Shown in pieces: positions 9,977 through 20,040 of a stretch of 64,000 nucleotides of DNA. The notes beneath the pieces were generated by a model, which was not told where the DNA came from, did no database searches, and saw nothing but the letters and a program-made list of their open reading frames with translations. A program made the position numbers and the translations under genes. This DNA comes from Ignavibacteriales bacterium. GTDB lineage: Bacteria > Bacteroidota > Ignavibacteria > Ignavibacteriales > SURF-24. The stretch covers positions 1 to 64,000 of the forward strand of contig JAPLFH010000046.1 in the NCBI GenBank assembly GCA_026390815.1. Direction: 5' to 3'. Position 1 is the stretch's first letter, and the number at the start of each line of letters is the position of its first letter.

Positions 9977-12418
9977 TTACTTCTTCAGCTTATTTTTCTT
10001 TTTAATCTTTTGTGTTTTTATTGACTCAAAAACAAATGGTAGAGCATCAACAATTTTTTCGATGGAAACAATATTCAAACCTTTTTTAACTTCTTCCTGA
10101 ATCTCAACTAAATCTTTCTCATTCTCTTTTGGAATAAGAACCGTATTAATTCCCACTCGTTGAGCAGCCAACAATTTTTCATTTAACCCACCAATTGGTA
10201 AAACATTTCCGCGGAGAGTTATTTCACCGGTCATTGCAACATTGTTTTTAGCGGCTCTGCCACTAAATGCTGAGTACATTGCCATCGCCATTGTAATTCC
10301 TGCTGATGGTCCATCTTTTGGAATTGCACCTTCCGGAAGATGAATATGTATTTCTTTTCCTTTTTGAAAATTTGAATCCAATCCTAATAGTTTAGTATTG
10401 GAACGGATATAACTTAGTGCTGCTTGTGCAGATTCCTTCATAACATCACCAAGCTGACCAGTTAAAGACAAGCGTTCCGTACCATTCATTATTGTAGCAT
10501 CAACATTTAAAATTTCACCGCCAACGCTTGTCCAGGCTAAACCAACCACGCTGCCTATTCGTGCTTCTTGTGTTGTGCGCTGCCTTCTATACTTTGGAAC
10601 TCCAAGACATTCGGCAACTTTGTTTTCAGTGATCGGATATTCTTTATTCTTTTTACTTTCTTTTCCATTTTTAAGCTGTCTTAATACGATATCCCGCGCA
10701 GTTTTTCTGCAAACGGTTGCAATTTCACGTTCCATATTTCGCACACCGGCTTCACGGGTATATTCAGAAATAATTTTGATTACTGATGAATCCTCGAACG
10801 AAACATGTTTATCCTGCAATCCATGTGCAACAAGCTGCTTTGGAATGATGTGCCGTTTTGCTATCTGAAGTTTTTCATGTTCCAGGTATCCGGGTAATTC
10901 AATTATTTCCATTCTGTCTTGCAACGGAAGAGGGATGTTGTATTTTATATTTGCAGTTGTTATAAACATAACCTGCGATAAATCGTAATCAAGATCAAAG
11001 TAATGATCATTAAATGTATGATTCTGCTCAGGATCCAATACTTCAAGCAAAGCTGATGATGGATCGCCGCGAAAATCCATACTCATTTTATCAATTTCAT
11101 CCATCAGAATAATAGGATTTACCGTTCCAGCTTTTTTCATTGATTGAATTATTTTTCCTGGCAGAGAACCAATATAAGTTCTTCTATGTCCGCGAATTTC
11201 TGCTTCATCTCTAACACCGCCAAGACTAATTCTTACAAAATTTCTTCCGATGGCTCTTGCAATAGATTTACCAAGTGAAGTTTTGCCAACTCCCGGAGGT
11301 CCGGTAAAACATAAAATTTGTCCTTTCATTTGTTTAACAAGGTTAAGTACGGCAATATGCTCAACTATTCTTTCTTTAGGTTTATCTAAACCATAATGGT
11401 CTTCATCCAGAATTTTACGCACGTAATTGATGTCCAGGTTATCGATAGTTTTCTGATACCATGGAACATCTATCAACCACTCAAGATAATTTCTGATAAC
11501 TGTTGATTCAGGTGACATAGGTGGAGTTTTTTTGAGTTTGTTCAATTCTTCATTGGCTCTGTCTTCAGCATGCTTTGGCATTTTAGCCTTTTTAACCAAG
11601 TCCCGCAACCGGATAAATTCTGGTGAGGCTTCATCTTCGTCTCCAAGTTCATCCTGCAAAATTCTAATCTGCTCTTGTATTATAAACTTTCGCTGAGTCT
11701 TAGCAATATTTTCTTGTACTTTATGTTCAATTTCCTTTTCCACTTTCAGAATGTCAATTTCCGAATTCAAAATTTTTATTACTTCATAAAGCTGTTCTTT
11801 AATTGTAAACTTAGCAAGTATTGTTTGTTTTACTTCAATGTTCTGGGTGATGTTTGCTGCAACATAAAATAATTTCCTATCCGGCTCTTCAATATTGTCA
11901 TAAGCATTTATTGCTTCTGATGGAATTGTGCGGTTTATCTTTACATACTCTTTAAACAAATGAGTCATTTGTCTAATCAATGCATTCATCTCAACTGCAT
12001 TTTCTTCCTGTGGTAGAATAATTTCTATCCTTGCCTCAAAGAAATCAGGGTTTTCTGTAAATTCTAAAATTCGTCCCTGAATTATTCCATCAACTAAAAT
12101 TTTCATTAAACCGTTTGGCAGCTTAAGGATTTGAATAATCTTTGCAACGGTACCTTCGAGAAAAATATCTTCCTTCTTCGGTTCGTCTATATTAGCTCTT
12201 TTTTGAGCGGCAAGAAAAATATATTTTGAACTTTCCAGTGCATAGTTTGCTGCTTTTATGGATTGCTCTCTTCCAACAAGGACAGGGAAGATCATATAAG
12301 GAAAAATAACGTTATCACGTAGTGGTAGGATTGGTAAATTTTTTGGTACTTCATCTACAAACGAACTATCAATTAATTCTGCTAACTTCGTTTTCTCAAC
12401 AACTTTCAAATGCCACAC
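9977..12418 (-). CDS. lon: ATP-dependent protease Lon
   Basis: 813 residues, the normal length for LonA. N-terminal substrate-binding domain ([18 protein letters not shown] at about 28-45), a coiled-coil middle, the AAA+ module with Walker A GPPGVGKT at 373-380 and Walker B ILMDEID at 437-443, and a C-terminal protease domain with the Ser705/Lys748 dyad (KDGPSAGIT and [10 protein letters not shown]). It degrades misfolded and regulatory proteins in the cytoplasm. It is divergent from the phosphatase gene at 12657, with 238 bases between them. I saw no CIRCE operator and no clear sigma-32 promoter there. Confidence 0.97.
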   Translation of the reverse strand: MWHLKVVEKTKLAELIDSSFVDEVPKNLPILPLRDNVIFPYMIFPVLVGREQSIKAANYALESSKYIFLAAQKRANIDEPKKEDIFLEGTVAKIIQILKLPNGLMKILVDGIIQGRILEFTENPDFFEARIEIILPQEENAVEMNALIRQMTHLFKEYVKINRTIPSEAINAYDNIEEPDRKLFYVAANITQNIEVKQTILAKFTIKEQLYEVIKILNSEIDILKVEKEIEHKVQENIAKTQRKFIIQEQIRILQDELGDEDEASPEFIRLRDLVKKAKMPKHAEDRANEELNKLKKTPPMSPESTVIRNYLEWLIDVPWYQKTIDNLDINYVRKILDEDHYGLDKPKERIVEHIAVLNLVKQMKGQILCFTGPPGVGKTSLGKSIARAIGRNFVRISLGGVRDEAEIRGHRRTYIGSLPGKIIQSMKKAGTVNPIILMDEIDKMSMDFRGDPSSALLEVLDPEQNHTFNDHYFDLDYDLSQVMFITTANIKYNIPLPLQDRMEIIELPGYLEHEKLQIAKRHIIPKQLVAHGLQDKHVSFEDSSVIKIISEYTREAGVRNMEREIATVCRKTARDIVLRQLKNGKESKKNKEYPITENKVAECLGVPKYRRQRTTQEARIGSVVGLAWTSVGGEILNVDATIMNGTERLSLTGQLGDVMKESAQAALSYIRSNTKLLGLDSNFQKGKEIHIHLPEGAIPKDGPSAGITMAMAMYSAFSGRAAKNNVAMTGEITLRGNVLPIGGLNEKLLAAQRVGINTVLIPKENEKDLVEIQEEVKKGLNIVSIEKIVDALPFVFESIKTQKIKKKNKLKK

Positions 12419-12656
12419 TCCATATTTTCAATAAAAAATTTCACTCAAAATATACCAAATAATAGATGAGCTATCAAGGAATGAAGAATTGAAGAGGCGG
12501 TTTCTAAAATTGGTAATGAAAAAGTTAAGTTGTTGATAACAATCTGACAATTAAACAATTTTCTGCCATTTAGATTAGAACTAAAGCACCAACCAAATAT
12601 TTATTATTACTTCCATCATATTGTGTAAATTTGAATAACACTAATTTGGATTAAGA

Positions 12657-13427
12657 ATGATCGATAATGTAATTAAAATTTCTAAAGAAGCCGGAGAGAT
12701 AATTAAACAGGCATTCAGAACTAACTTTTCAGTTGAATATAAGACTAATGAATCGAATCTTGTAACGGAAATAGATAAAAAATCTGAAAAGCTAATTATT
12801 GATTTTATTAAGAAAAAATATCCATCTCACGGAATTCTTGCTGAAGAAACTGGTGGCGATTATTTAAATAAAGAATTTGTTTGGGTTATAGATCCGCTTG
12901 ATGGCACAACTAATTTTGCACATGGTTTACCAATTTTTTCTGTTTCAATTGGAGTACAGAAGAATGGAAAATCAATTTGCGGAGTTGTTTATGATATAAT
13001 GAGAGGTGTTTTATATTCAACTGAATTTGGTTCCGGTTCTTTTTGTAATGGACGACGGATGAAAGTGAGCGAGAATGAGAATTTGAGTCACAGCGTTTTG
13101 GTAACAGGTTTTCCATATGATATTGCCGAGAATCCTGGAAACGCAATTGATATTTTTGCAACATTTATTAAAAAAAGCAGAGCTATTAGAAGACTTGGAT
13201 CTGCGGCAATTGATTTTTGTTATGTTGCCGATGGAGTATTTGATGGCTTCTGGGAGGTTAATCTAAATCCTTGGGATATTTGCGCTGGCAGGTTAATTGT
13301 TGAAGAAGCTGGCGGTTTGGTATCTGATTTTGCAGGAAATGAAAAAGATATTTTTTGTAAACAAATACTTGCAACTAATGGAAAAGTAAGTAAAAGAATG
13401 TTACAAGAATTATCAAATTTTACATAG
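12657..13427 (+). CDS. suhB: inositol monophosphatase family protein
   Basis: 256 residues with all metal-binding signatures of the Mg-dependent, Li-sensitive phosphatase family: GILAEETGG, the WVIDPLDGTTNFAHGLP motif, and the C-terminal WDICAGRLIVEEAGG. Likely substrates are inositol-1-phosphate or related sugar phosphates. In E. coli the family member SuhB also assists rRNA transcription, but whether this one does cannot be told from sequence. It begins 229 bases after the divergent lon start and is followed by cmk. Confidence 0.9.
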   Translation: MIDNVIKISKEAGEIIKQAFRTNFSVEYKTNESNLVTEIDKKSEKLIIDFIKKKYPSHGILAEETGGDYLNKEFVWVIDPLDGTTNFAHGLPIFSVSIGVQKNGKSICGVVYDIMRGVLYSTEFGSGSFCNGRRMKVSENENLSHSVLVTGFPYDIAENPGNAIDIFATFIKKSRAIRRLGSAAIDFCYVADGVFDGFWEVNLNPWDICAGRLIVEEAGGLVSDFAGNEKDIFCKQILATNGKVSKRMLQELSNFT

Positions 13428-13552
13428 AAGATATAAATTGTTTTTGTATATAATCAAATAAAGAAAAAGCCATAAATGACATTTTTTTCACCTAAATTTT
13501 GGCACCTTGAAATTTTTTGAAGACACACCGCTTTTTAGTATCTTTACCATCA

Positions 13553-14254
13553 ATGTTTAATAAATTTATTATCACTATCGATGGTCCGGCAGGTTCTGGA
13601 AAAAGTACAACTGCTAAGCTAATTGCTGCTAAATTAGGTTACACATACCTGGATACCGGGGCTATGTATAGGGCAATAACTTACCTGGCTCTTAAAAAGA
13701 ATTTAACCGACAATGAAGATGAGATTATTAAATTAGCTGAAAATGTTCGGATTAATTTGAACTTTTCAAATGGAAAAACGATTGTAGTTATTAACGATGA
13801 AGATGTGACTGAAGAAATTCGCTCTTTTGAGGTTAATTCCCGTGTAAGTGATGTTAGTTTAATACCGGGAGTAAGAAAAGCATTGGTGAAACTTCAGCGC
13901 AAAATTGGAGAAAATACAAATATTGTTGCTGAGGGAAGAGATATTGGAACAGTTGTTTTTCCTGAAGCAGAAGTTAAGATTTTTCTAATTGCTACTTTAG
14001 AAGAAAGAGCTAAAAGAAGATTGAAAGAATTTGAACAGAAAGGTGAACGTATCACGATTAAGGAAATTCAGGAAAATTTAAGTAAACGCGATTATATCGA
14101 TTCGCATCGGGAAGTTAGCCCACTAATGAAAGCTGATGGTGCTTTTGAAGTCGATACTTCTGATTTAACAATTGAAGAACAGGTGAATAAAATATTAAAA
14201 ATTGCGGAAGTAGTTTCTAATAAAATGAAATCAGTCATCGTAAAAGATGTTTGA
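13553..14254 (+). CDS. cmk: cytidylate kinase
   Basis: A 233-residue (d)CMP kinase that makes CDP and dCDP for nucleic-acid and lipid synthesis. P-loop GPAGSGKST near the N-terminus, then YLDTGAMYRA, the EGRDIGTVVFP motif and the KRDYIDSHRE lid/CMP segment. A TTG-initiated frame starts at 13517, but the ATG at 13553 puts the P-loop at the usual distance from the N-terminus, so I use it. It is the first gene of a cmk-ispH-(HEPN/MNT)-rpsA run; cmk, ispH and rpsA are neighbours in many bacteria. Confidence 0.94.
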   Translation: MFNKFIITIDGPAGSGKSTTAKLIAAKLGYTYLDTGAMYRAITYLALKKNLTDNEDEIIKLAENVRINLNFSNGKTIVVINDEDVTEEIRSFEVNSRVSDVSLIPGVRKALVKLQRKIGENTNIVAEGRDIGTVVFPEAEVKIFLIATLEERAKRRLKEFEQKGERITIKEIQENLSKRDYIDSHREVSPLMKADGAFEVDTSDLTIEEQVNKILKIAEVVSNKMKSVIVKDV

Positions 14255-14267
14255 AAGATTTTAGTTA

Positions 14268-15146
14268 ATGAAAATTAATATAGATAGTAATGCAGGCTTT
14301 TGCTGGGGAGTAGTTAGAGCAATTGATTTTGCAGAAAAAGAGTTAAGCACTGCCAATAAAGTATATTCGCTCGGTGATGTTATTCATAATACGGCAGAAG
14401 TAAAAAGATTAAATGATCTTGGTCTTGAAACGATATCGGTTAATGATTTCTCAAAACTTGAAAAGGGAAGTAAGGTTTTAATTAGAGCGCATGGTGAGCC
14501 TCCAGCAACCTATAAATTAGCAGCTCAAAATGATTTGGAAATTATTGACGCAACCTGTCCCATTGTTACTAAGGTACAAGAACGGATAAGAAAATTTTAT
14601 GATAATAATTTTCAGGTTGTAATCTTTGGTAAAAAAGATCACGCAGAAGTTATTGGTTTACGTGGTGTAACTTCTGATAATGCAATTGTTGTTCTTAGTG
14701 TTGATGAAGCGTTGGAAAAAGTTGATTTTCAAAAACCAACTGTTCTTTTTTCTCAAACCACAATGGATAGAGAGACATTCCAAAAGATTACTGATGCGTT
14801 GAGAGAAAGGATAAAGGAATTGCAGATCGGTTCAATTGAAGAGGAAGCAGTTCAGTTTCATTCGAAGAATACAATTTGCGGACAGGTTTCCGGTCGCGAT
14901 AAAAAGTTACGAGAATTTGCTAAGGCAAATAATGTTATACTTTTTGTTGCTGGAAAGAAAAGCAGCAATGGAAAAGTTCTTTTTAATATTGCAAAAGAAG
15001 AAAATCCGAAGACATATTTTATAGAAGAAGAAAATGATATTCAGTTTGGATGGATTGATGATGCAGACACTGTTGGAGTTACCGGTGCTACTTCAACTCC
15101 ACAATGGTTAATGATAAAAATAAAAGGATATATTGAAAAGAGATAA
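14268..15146 (+). CDS. ispH: 4-hydroxy-3-methylbut-2-enyl diphosphate reductase
   Basis: Last enzyme of the methylerythritol-phosphate pathway, making IPP and DMAPP. 292 residues. The three [4Fe-4S] ligands are C12 (NAGFCWGV), C97 (DATCPIV) and C204 (NTICGQVSGRD); substrate-binding histidines H40, H75 (RAHGEP) and H125 are present. The third cysteine motif is the QVSGRD form rather than the more common AT..RQ form, a variant I associate with Bacteroidota-type enzymes. The TGATSTPQWL motif closes the active site. It starts 13 bases after cmk. Confidence 0.95.
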   Translation: MKINIDSNAGFCWGVVRAIDFAEKELSTANKVYSLGDVIHNTAEVKRLNDLGLETISVNDFSKLEKGSKVLIRAHGEPPATYKLAAQNDLEIIDATCPIVTKVQERIRKFYDNNFQVVIFGKKDHAEVIGLRGVTSDNAIVVLSVDEALEKVDFQKPTVLFSQTTMDRETFQKITDALRERIKELQIGSIEEEAVQFHSKNTICGQVSGRDKKLREFAKANNVILFVAGKKSSNGKVLFNIAKEENPKTYFIEEENDIQFGWIDDADTVGVTGATSTPQWLMIKIKGYIEKR

Positions 15147-15149
15147 GTA

Positions 15150-15547
15150 ATGAAAATTGATTTTGACATAAATAAAACCACTGCATATTGGGTAGAAGGT
15201 TCGATAGAAGATTTAGATGTGGCAAAATCACTTTTTAATTCGCAAAAGTTTCTTTATTCATTATTTTTTGGACATTTGGCTTTAGAAAAAATGCTTAAAG
15301 CACTATTTGTGAAAATTAATATGGAACATGCACCAATTACTCATTCATTACCGTTGCTCATTGAAAAAAATAAATTAATAATTCCTGAAGTGTTTAAAAT
15401 TAAACTCGTTGAGTTTATGGATTCTATATTGAAGGTAGGTATCCAATCGATAGGAAGAAGCACTTTGAAAAATGTGATGAAAAATTTACAAAACAAAAAC
15501 TTGAAGAGATAAAAGAAGTCCATCAATGGTTGAAAGCTCAATTATAA
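15150..15547 (+). pseudogene. HEPN-domain protein, frameshifted
   Basis: The open frame (15150-15512, 120 aa) begins as a normal HEPN (PF05168-type) protein: AYWVEGSIEDLDVAKSLF, then FFGHLALEKMLKALFVK and ITHSLPLLIEK. After EFMDS the reading frame fails. The missing C-terminus continues in another frame from 15422 to the TAA at 15545-15547, as FYIEGRYPIDRKKHFEKC and then LEEIKEVHQWLKAQL, the standard end of this family. One extra T in the TT at 15422-15423 would restore the frame. With the shift repaired, the protein is about 132 residues and its end overlaps the MNT gene start (15526), as usual for these pairs. This is either a real inactivation or an assembly error. Confidence 0.85.
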
Positions 15548-15843
15548 ATATTGTTAAAAAATACAAAGATCAGCTTAATAAAAAAGGCGTTGAAGTTAAT
15601 AAGATATTACTTTATGGTTCTTATGCAAAACATGTCAATTCTAAAGAGAGCGATATTGATGTGGCAGTTATCTCAGATAATTTCGGTATTGATCCTATTG
15701 ATGAAGGAATGATGCTTTTTAGAATTGCCGGCGAAATCGATTTAAGAATAGAACCTGTTGCTTTTTCAAGGAAATCATTTGAAGAAGATAATTGGTTACC
15801 ATTAATTTATGAAATAAAAAAAACTGGAATTGAGGTTAATTAA
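15526..15843 (+). CDS. MNT-type minimal nucleotidyltransferase (antitoxin-like)
   Basis: 105 residues, a minimal DNA-polymerase-beta-like nucleotidyltransferase. The signature G31-S32, ten residues, then D43-I-D45 (GSX10DXD) matches MntA-type antitoxins, which in characterised systems AMPylate their HEPN partner. The third carboxylate is probably in GEIDLRIEPVAF. It overlaps the 3' end of the frame-corrected HEPN gene by 22 bases. If the HEPN partner is truly broken, this antitoxin would be left alone. Confidence 0.9.
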   Translation: MVESSIINIVKKYKDQLNKKGVEVNKILLYGSYAKHVNSKESDIDVAVISDNFGIDPIDEGMMLFRIAGEIDLRIEPVAFSRKSFEEDNWLPLIYEIKKTGIEVN

Positions 15844-15941
15844 AGTCATCTTAATAACGAATGTTTAACTAAACACTTTTGCTTCAACTAATTTCTGATG
15901 ACTAATTAGTGAAAAGCAGGTAATTATTTTTTGGAGGCATA

Positions 15942-17762
15942 ATGTCTGAAGAGACAAACGAACGAGTTGAAGTCGTTCAAGTTCCAAGTAAAGGGGTAGA
16001 AAAGTATCTAAACTCAGATGAATATTCTGTTGAAGAATTAGAGCTTTTAACTAAACTGTATTCACAATCCTTTAAAGATGTAAAGGAAGGTGAAATTATT
16101 AAAGGTAAGATCGTCGGCATTCAAGGAGATAATGTAATTCTTGATGTTGGTTTCAAATCGGAAGGAACTATTCCTAAGAACGAATTTTTTGCTGGTGAAG
16201 AAATTAAAATTGGTTCTGACGTAGAAATAGTTATTGAAAGCGTTGAAGACGGCGAAGGAAATCTTGTCCTTAGTAAAAAGAGAGCTGATTTCTTAAGGAT
16301 CTGGAATAAAGTAGTTAATGCTTACGATACCGGCGAAATTATGCAGGGAAAAATTCTTAAGAGAATTAAAGGCGGAATGGTTGTTGACTTAATGGGTATT
16401 GAAGCATTCTTACCTGGTTCTCAAATAGATATTCGCCCTGTACGCGATTTTGATGCTTTCGTTGGTCAAACAATGGATTTCAAAGTTGTTAAGATCAATA
16501 TTCCTACTGAAAATGTTGTAGTATCTCATAAAGTTCTTATCGAAGAAGAAATTTCTGATCAAAGAAAAGCAATTCTTGATAGCCTTGAGAAAGGACAAAT
16601 CCTTGAAGGTATTGTTAAAGCAATTACCGATTTTGGCGTGTTCGTGGATCTTGGCGGCGTTGATGGATTAATTCACATTACCGATTTAAGCTGGGGAAGA
16701 ATTAATCATCCAAGTGAAGTTGTTAAGCTTGATGAAAAGATAAAAGTTGTTGTAACAGATTTCGATATGGAAAAGAAAAGAATTTCTCTTTCACTTAAAC
16801 AACTTCTTCCTCATCCATGGGATAGTATTGATGTTAAATATAAAGTTGGTGATAAAGTTGCTGGTCGTGTTGTATCGCTTACAGATTATGGCGCTTTCAT
16901 AGAAATTGAAAAAGGTATTGAAGGCTTAATCCACATTTCTGAAATGAGCTGGACACTTCATATTAAACATCCATCTCAGTTTGTTTCTATGGGACAGATT
17001 GTTGAAGCAATAATTTTAAGTCTTGATAAAGATGACAAGAAAATTTCACTTGGTATGAAGCAATTGGTTCCAGATCCTTGGACAGAACTTATGCAGAAAT
17101 ATCCGGTTGGAACTAAGCATACCGGCATTGCCAGAAACCTAACTAACTTCGGAGTTTTTGTTGAACTTGAACCAGGTGTTGATGGATTGGTTCATATTTC
17201 TGATTTATCTTGGACAAAGAAAATTCGTCATCCCGGAGAAGTTGTAAAGAAAGGTGAAAAAATAGATGTTGTTGTTCTTGGTGTTGATACCGACCAGAGA
17301 AAAATTTCTTTGGGTCATAAACAAATCCAGGATAATCCTTGGGACGTTTTTGAAAGAAACTATGCCGTTGGAACAATTGCTGAAGGTAAAGTTGTAAGGA
17401 TAATTGAGAAAGGGTTGATTGCAGAACTTCCATCTAAAGTTGATGGTTTTGTTCCTGTTACCCAACTTTCAACTTCAAAAATCAAAAATATTTCTTATTG
17501 TTTCCCTGTCGATTCAGAACTTCCATTGAAGGTTGTTGAGTTCGATAAAGAAAACAAAAAGATTGTTCTTAGTGCAGTCGGCGCATTGAAAGAAAAATCG
17601 AATGACGAAATAAAAGAATACATTGCTAAACACAAATTAGAAAAAGTTTCTATTGATGACATTAGAAACGCAAGTGCAGATACTGTTGATTCATCGGGTT
17701 TTCCAAATTATGAAACACCTGACGAACCCTTAGTTTCAAATCCTTCTGCACCAACTGTGTAA
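15942..17762 (+). CDS. rpsA: 30S ribosomal protein S1
   Basis: 606 residues with six S1 RNA-binding repeats; the last four show the repeated signatures GFGVFVDLGGVDGLIHITDLSW-like, DYGAFIEIEKGIEGLIHIS, NFGVFVELEPGVDGLVHIS and a final degenerate copy ending DGFVPVTQLS. S1 brings mRNA to the 30S subunit. The start follows TTGGAGGCATA, a strong Shine-Dalgarno. N- and C-terminal tails are acidic and low in complexity. The cmk-ispH-rpsA order is conserved widely; here the HEPN/MNT pair sits between ispH and rpsA. A terminator follows at 17794. Confidence 0.96.
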   Translation: MSEETNERVEVVQVPSKGVEKYLNSDEYSVEELELLTKLYSQSFKDVKEGEIIKGKIVGIQGDNVILDVGFKSEGTIPKNEFFAGEEIKIGSDVEIVIESVEDGEGNLVLSKKRADFLRIWNKVVNAYDTGEIMQGKILKRIKGGMVVDLMGIEAFLPGSQIDIRPVRDFDAFVGQTMDFKVVKINIPTENVVVSHKVLIEEEISDQRKAILDSLEKGQILEGIVKAITDFGVFVDLGGVDGLIHITDLSWGRINHPSEVVKLDEKIKVVVTDFDMEKKRISLSLKQLLPHPWDSIDVKYKVGDKVAGRVVSLTDYGAFIEIEKGIEGLIHISEMSWTLHIKHPSQFVSMGQIVEAIILSLDKDDKKISLGMKQLVPDPWTELMQKYPVGTKHTGIARNLTNFGVFVELEPGVDGLVHISDLSWTKKIRHPGEVVKKGEKIDVVVLGVDTDQRKISLGHKQIQDNPWDVFERNYAVGTIAEGKVVRIIEKGLIAELPSKVDGFVPVTQLSTSKIKNISYCFPVDSELPLKVVEFDKENKKIVLSAVGALKEKSNDEIKEYIAKHKLEKVSIDDIRNASADTVDSSGFPNYETPDEPLVSNPSAPTV

Positions 17763-17793
17763 GCTGATTTTTTTATCAGTAGTTTATAGAAAT

Positions 17794-17824
17794 GCCATCC
17801 TGAATTTTTCGGGATGGCTTTCTT
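17794..17824 (+). terminator. rpsA terminator
   Basis: GCCATCC (17794-17800) pairs with GGATGGC (17812-17818), followed by a T-rich run. A clear intrinsic terminator about 30 bases after the rpsA stop. Confidence 0.85.
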
Positions 17825-17858
17825 ATATTTAGATAGTTATTTATTGAAAGATTAATGC

Positions 17859-19154
17859 ATGCAAAGTAAAGTTGCGTTTTACACTTTGGGTTGTAAGTTA
17901 AATTACTCAGAGACTTCAACAATAGGAAATCTTTTTCTAAACAAGGGATTTGACGTAGTTGAATTTACAGAACAAGCTGACGTTTATGTTATAAATACAT
18001 GTTCTGTAACTGATAATACTGATAGAGAATGCCGTCAGATTGTGCGCCGGGCTTTAAGAAAAAATCCTGAAGCATTTATAGCGGTTACAGGTTGTTATGC
18101 ACAGTTAAAACCGGAAGAAATTGCAAAGATTAATGGCGTAGATGTTGTTCTTGGCAGTAACGAAAAATTCAAGCTCTTTGATTTTGTAGATAATTTTGGC
18201 AAGAAAGAATTATCTTGTATTTATGTTTCACCAACCGAGCAGCTTACTGATATTAATCCAGCTTCATCAACAGATGCTGACAGCAGAACAAGAGCGTTCC
18301 TTAAAATCCAGGATGGATGTGATTATAAATGTTCCTTCTGTACAATTCCTTTAGCAAGAGGTAAAAGTAGAAGTTTAACACAGGAACAGGTTATAACAAA
18401 TTTTACAAAACTCATTGATGAAGACTACAAAGAAATTATTCTTACCGGAGTAAATGTTGGTGATTATGGTAAAATGAATGGCACTGATTTATTCTCGCTT
18501 TTAAAAACAATAAACGAAATTCCCGGTAAGTTCAGGATAAGAATTAGCTCCATCGAGCCAAATCTTTTAACAGATGAAATCATTCAGCTTACAATTGAAA
18601 ATGGAAAGATGTGTAAGCATTTTCATATTCCTCTCCAAAGCGGCAGTGCTAAAATCCTTAAGCTTATGCAAAGAAGATATACAAAGAGCGATTATGAAAA
18701 ATTAATTTCCAAGTTGGCAACCCAAATTGCAGGCGTCGGAATTGGTGTTGATGTTATTGTTGGCTTTCCTGGTGAAACCGAAAATGATTTTTTAGAAACT
18801 TATAACTTTTTAAATGAATTACCCATTTCCTACCTGCACGTTTTTACTTATTCCGAAAGACCGAATACTAAAGCAATTGATTTACCTGGGAAGGTTGAAT
18901 TTGCAGAACGGAAAAGAAGAAACAATATGCTACGTATCCTTAGTGAGAAAAAGAAGAATGAGTTTTATAGGCGAATGATCGGGAATGATGTGGAAATATT
19001 ATTTGAACACGAAAATCATAATGGATTTATGAAAGGTTTTGCTTCCAACTATGTTCGTGTACAGAGTAAATATGATGAAACAAAAATAAACCAGTTTACT
19101 AAAGCAAAGATAGTAAATGTAGTTGATAATATTTGTTCAGTAGAAATTTTGTAG
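17859..19154 (+). CDS. mtaB: tRNA t6A37 methylthiotransferase MtaB
   Basis: A 431-residue radical-SAM methylthiotransferase. The N-terminal UPF0004 domain has the cluster cysteines in YTLGCKLNYSE, NTCSVTDN and VTGCYAQ; the radical-SAM motif is CDYKCSFC within QDGCDYKCSFCTIPLARGK. The GCKLNYSE signature and overall length fit the MtaB branch (2-methylthio-N6-threonylcarbamoyladenosine in tRNA) rather than MiaB or RimO. It acts in the cytoplasm on ANN-decoding tRNAs. It lies alone after the rpsA terminator. Confidence 0.93.
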   Translation: MQSKVAFYTLGCKLNYSETSTIGNLFLNKGFDVVEFTEQADVYVINTCSVTDNTDRECRQIVRRALRKNPEAFIAVTGCYAQLKPEEIAKINGVDVVLGSNEKFKLFDFVDNFGKKELSCIYVSPTEQLTDINPASSTDADSRTRAFLKIQDGCDYKCSFCTIPLARGKSRSLTQEQVITNFTKLIDEDYKEIILTGVNVGDYGKMNGTDLFSLLKTINEIPGKFRIRISSIEPNLLTDEIIQLTIENGKMCKHFHIPLQSGSAKILKLMQRRYTKSDYEKLISKLATQIAGVGIGVDVIVGFPGETENDFLETYNFLNELPISYLHVFTYSERPNTKAIDLPGKVEFAERKRRNNMLRILSEKKKNEFYRRMIGNDVEILFEHENHNGFMKGFASNYVRVQSKYDETKINQFTKAKIVNVVDNICSVEIL

Positions 19155-19226
19155 ATAAAAATTCCACTTGCATAATAGCGGAATGAATTCTAAACTTACT
19201 TCCAATATTTTTTATTCTGAGGAAAA

Positions 19227-19955
19227 ATGAAAAAAACAATTTTGCTGATGTTAGTCGTTTCATCTATATTAGCTGCACAATCAACATCATCCAAAACAAA
19301 TTTTGAATTGAGGAATGATGCAAAACAAATTCAATTAAAAAATATTTCTGTCTCCCTTAATCCCGATGAAGGATTTACAAAAAAAAGTGGATTTATGGCT
19401 GTGTTATATAGTTTACTGCTGCCCGGTATGGGCGAGTTATATGCTGGCAATTATGATAGAGGAAAATATTTTACTGTTGCAGATGGAGTTTTTTGGGGTG
19501 CGTATGCAGGCTTTAATATTTATGGTAACTGGCAGAGAAATAGTTATAAATCATTTGCGGCTACTTATGGCGGAGTAGAAATAAATGGTAAAGATGCCGG
19601 ATACTTTGCAAATATAAGCGAGTTTACCAACATTGATGATTATAATAGAAGAAAAGGTTTGGATGGCGATTTTGACCAGCTTTATGATGTGCAAAAATAT
19701 AACTGGAAATGGAAAGATGTTGCCCAGAGAACTGAATACAGAAATATGTGGGAATCGAGTGAGCAAGCGTTTAATAATGTAAGATTTGCTGTTGGAGCTT
19801 TGATATTGAACAGAATCATTAGTGCAATTGATGCTGCGTTGCTTGTTCGTTCTTATAACAAGCAATTGAATATTCAAACCGGTTGGAATGTTTCGGTTGG
19901 AAATAACAGCGTTTATCCATCTGGAATGGAAATAAATTTTCAAACTTCTTTTTAA
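19227..19955 (+). CDS. secreted/envelope hypothetical protein (DUF5683-like)
   Basis: 242 residues. A signal peptide covers about residues 1-18 (MKKTILLMLVVSSILAAQ). The mature part contains AVLYSLLLPGMGELYAGNYDRGKY, here with two hydrophobic stretches, resembling the LPG.GQ.Y.G...KG pattern of DUF5683-type envelope proteins, and a C-terminal segment with a second hydrophobic helix (FAVGALILNRIISAIDAALL). Function unknown. A GAGGAAAA sequence precedes the start, and a terminator-like hairpin follows at 19964. Confidence 0.8.
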   Translation: MKKTILLMLVVSSILAAQSTSSKTNFELRNDAKQIQLKNISVSLNPDEGFTKKSGFMAVLYSLLLPGMGELYAGNYDRGKYFTVADGVFWGAYAGFNIYGNWQRNSYKSFAATYGGVEINGKDAGYFANISEFTNIDDYNRRKGLDGDFDQLYDVQKYNWKWKDVAQRTEYRNMWESSEQAFNNVRFAVGALILNRIISAIDAALLVRSYNKQLNIQTGWNVSVGNNSVYPSGMEINFQTSF

Positions 19956-19963
19956 ATTAAGGG

Positions 19964-19996
19964 ATGCTATTTGTTTTGAACATATAGCATTTCTTT
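19964..19996 (+). terminator. terminator-like hairpin
   Basis: ATGCTAT (19964-19970) pairs with ATAGCAT (19984-19990) across a 13-nt loop and is followed by TTTCTTT's equivalent TTCTTTAACT. Moderate strength, well placed after the 19227 gene. Confidence 0.55.
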
Positions 19997-20040
19997 AACT
20001 AATCTTTTATTTTACACTCCAACAAAACTAAATATCCAGC

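Noticed and set aside
12419-12656. Heat-shock operator (CIRCE) or sigma-32 site between lon and the phosphatase gene
   Set aside because: No CIRCE inverted repeat or convincing -35/-10 pair was found.
13499-13520. Possible sigma-54 site (TTGGCACC) before cmk
   Set aside because: No -12 GC doublet at the required spacing; only the -24 half is present.
16500-17500. Repeated sequence in rpsA
   Set aside because: It is the normal S1-domain repeat of the protein and not a DNA repeat element.
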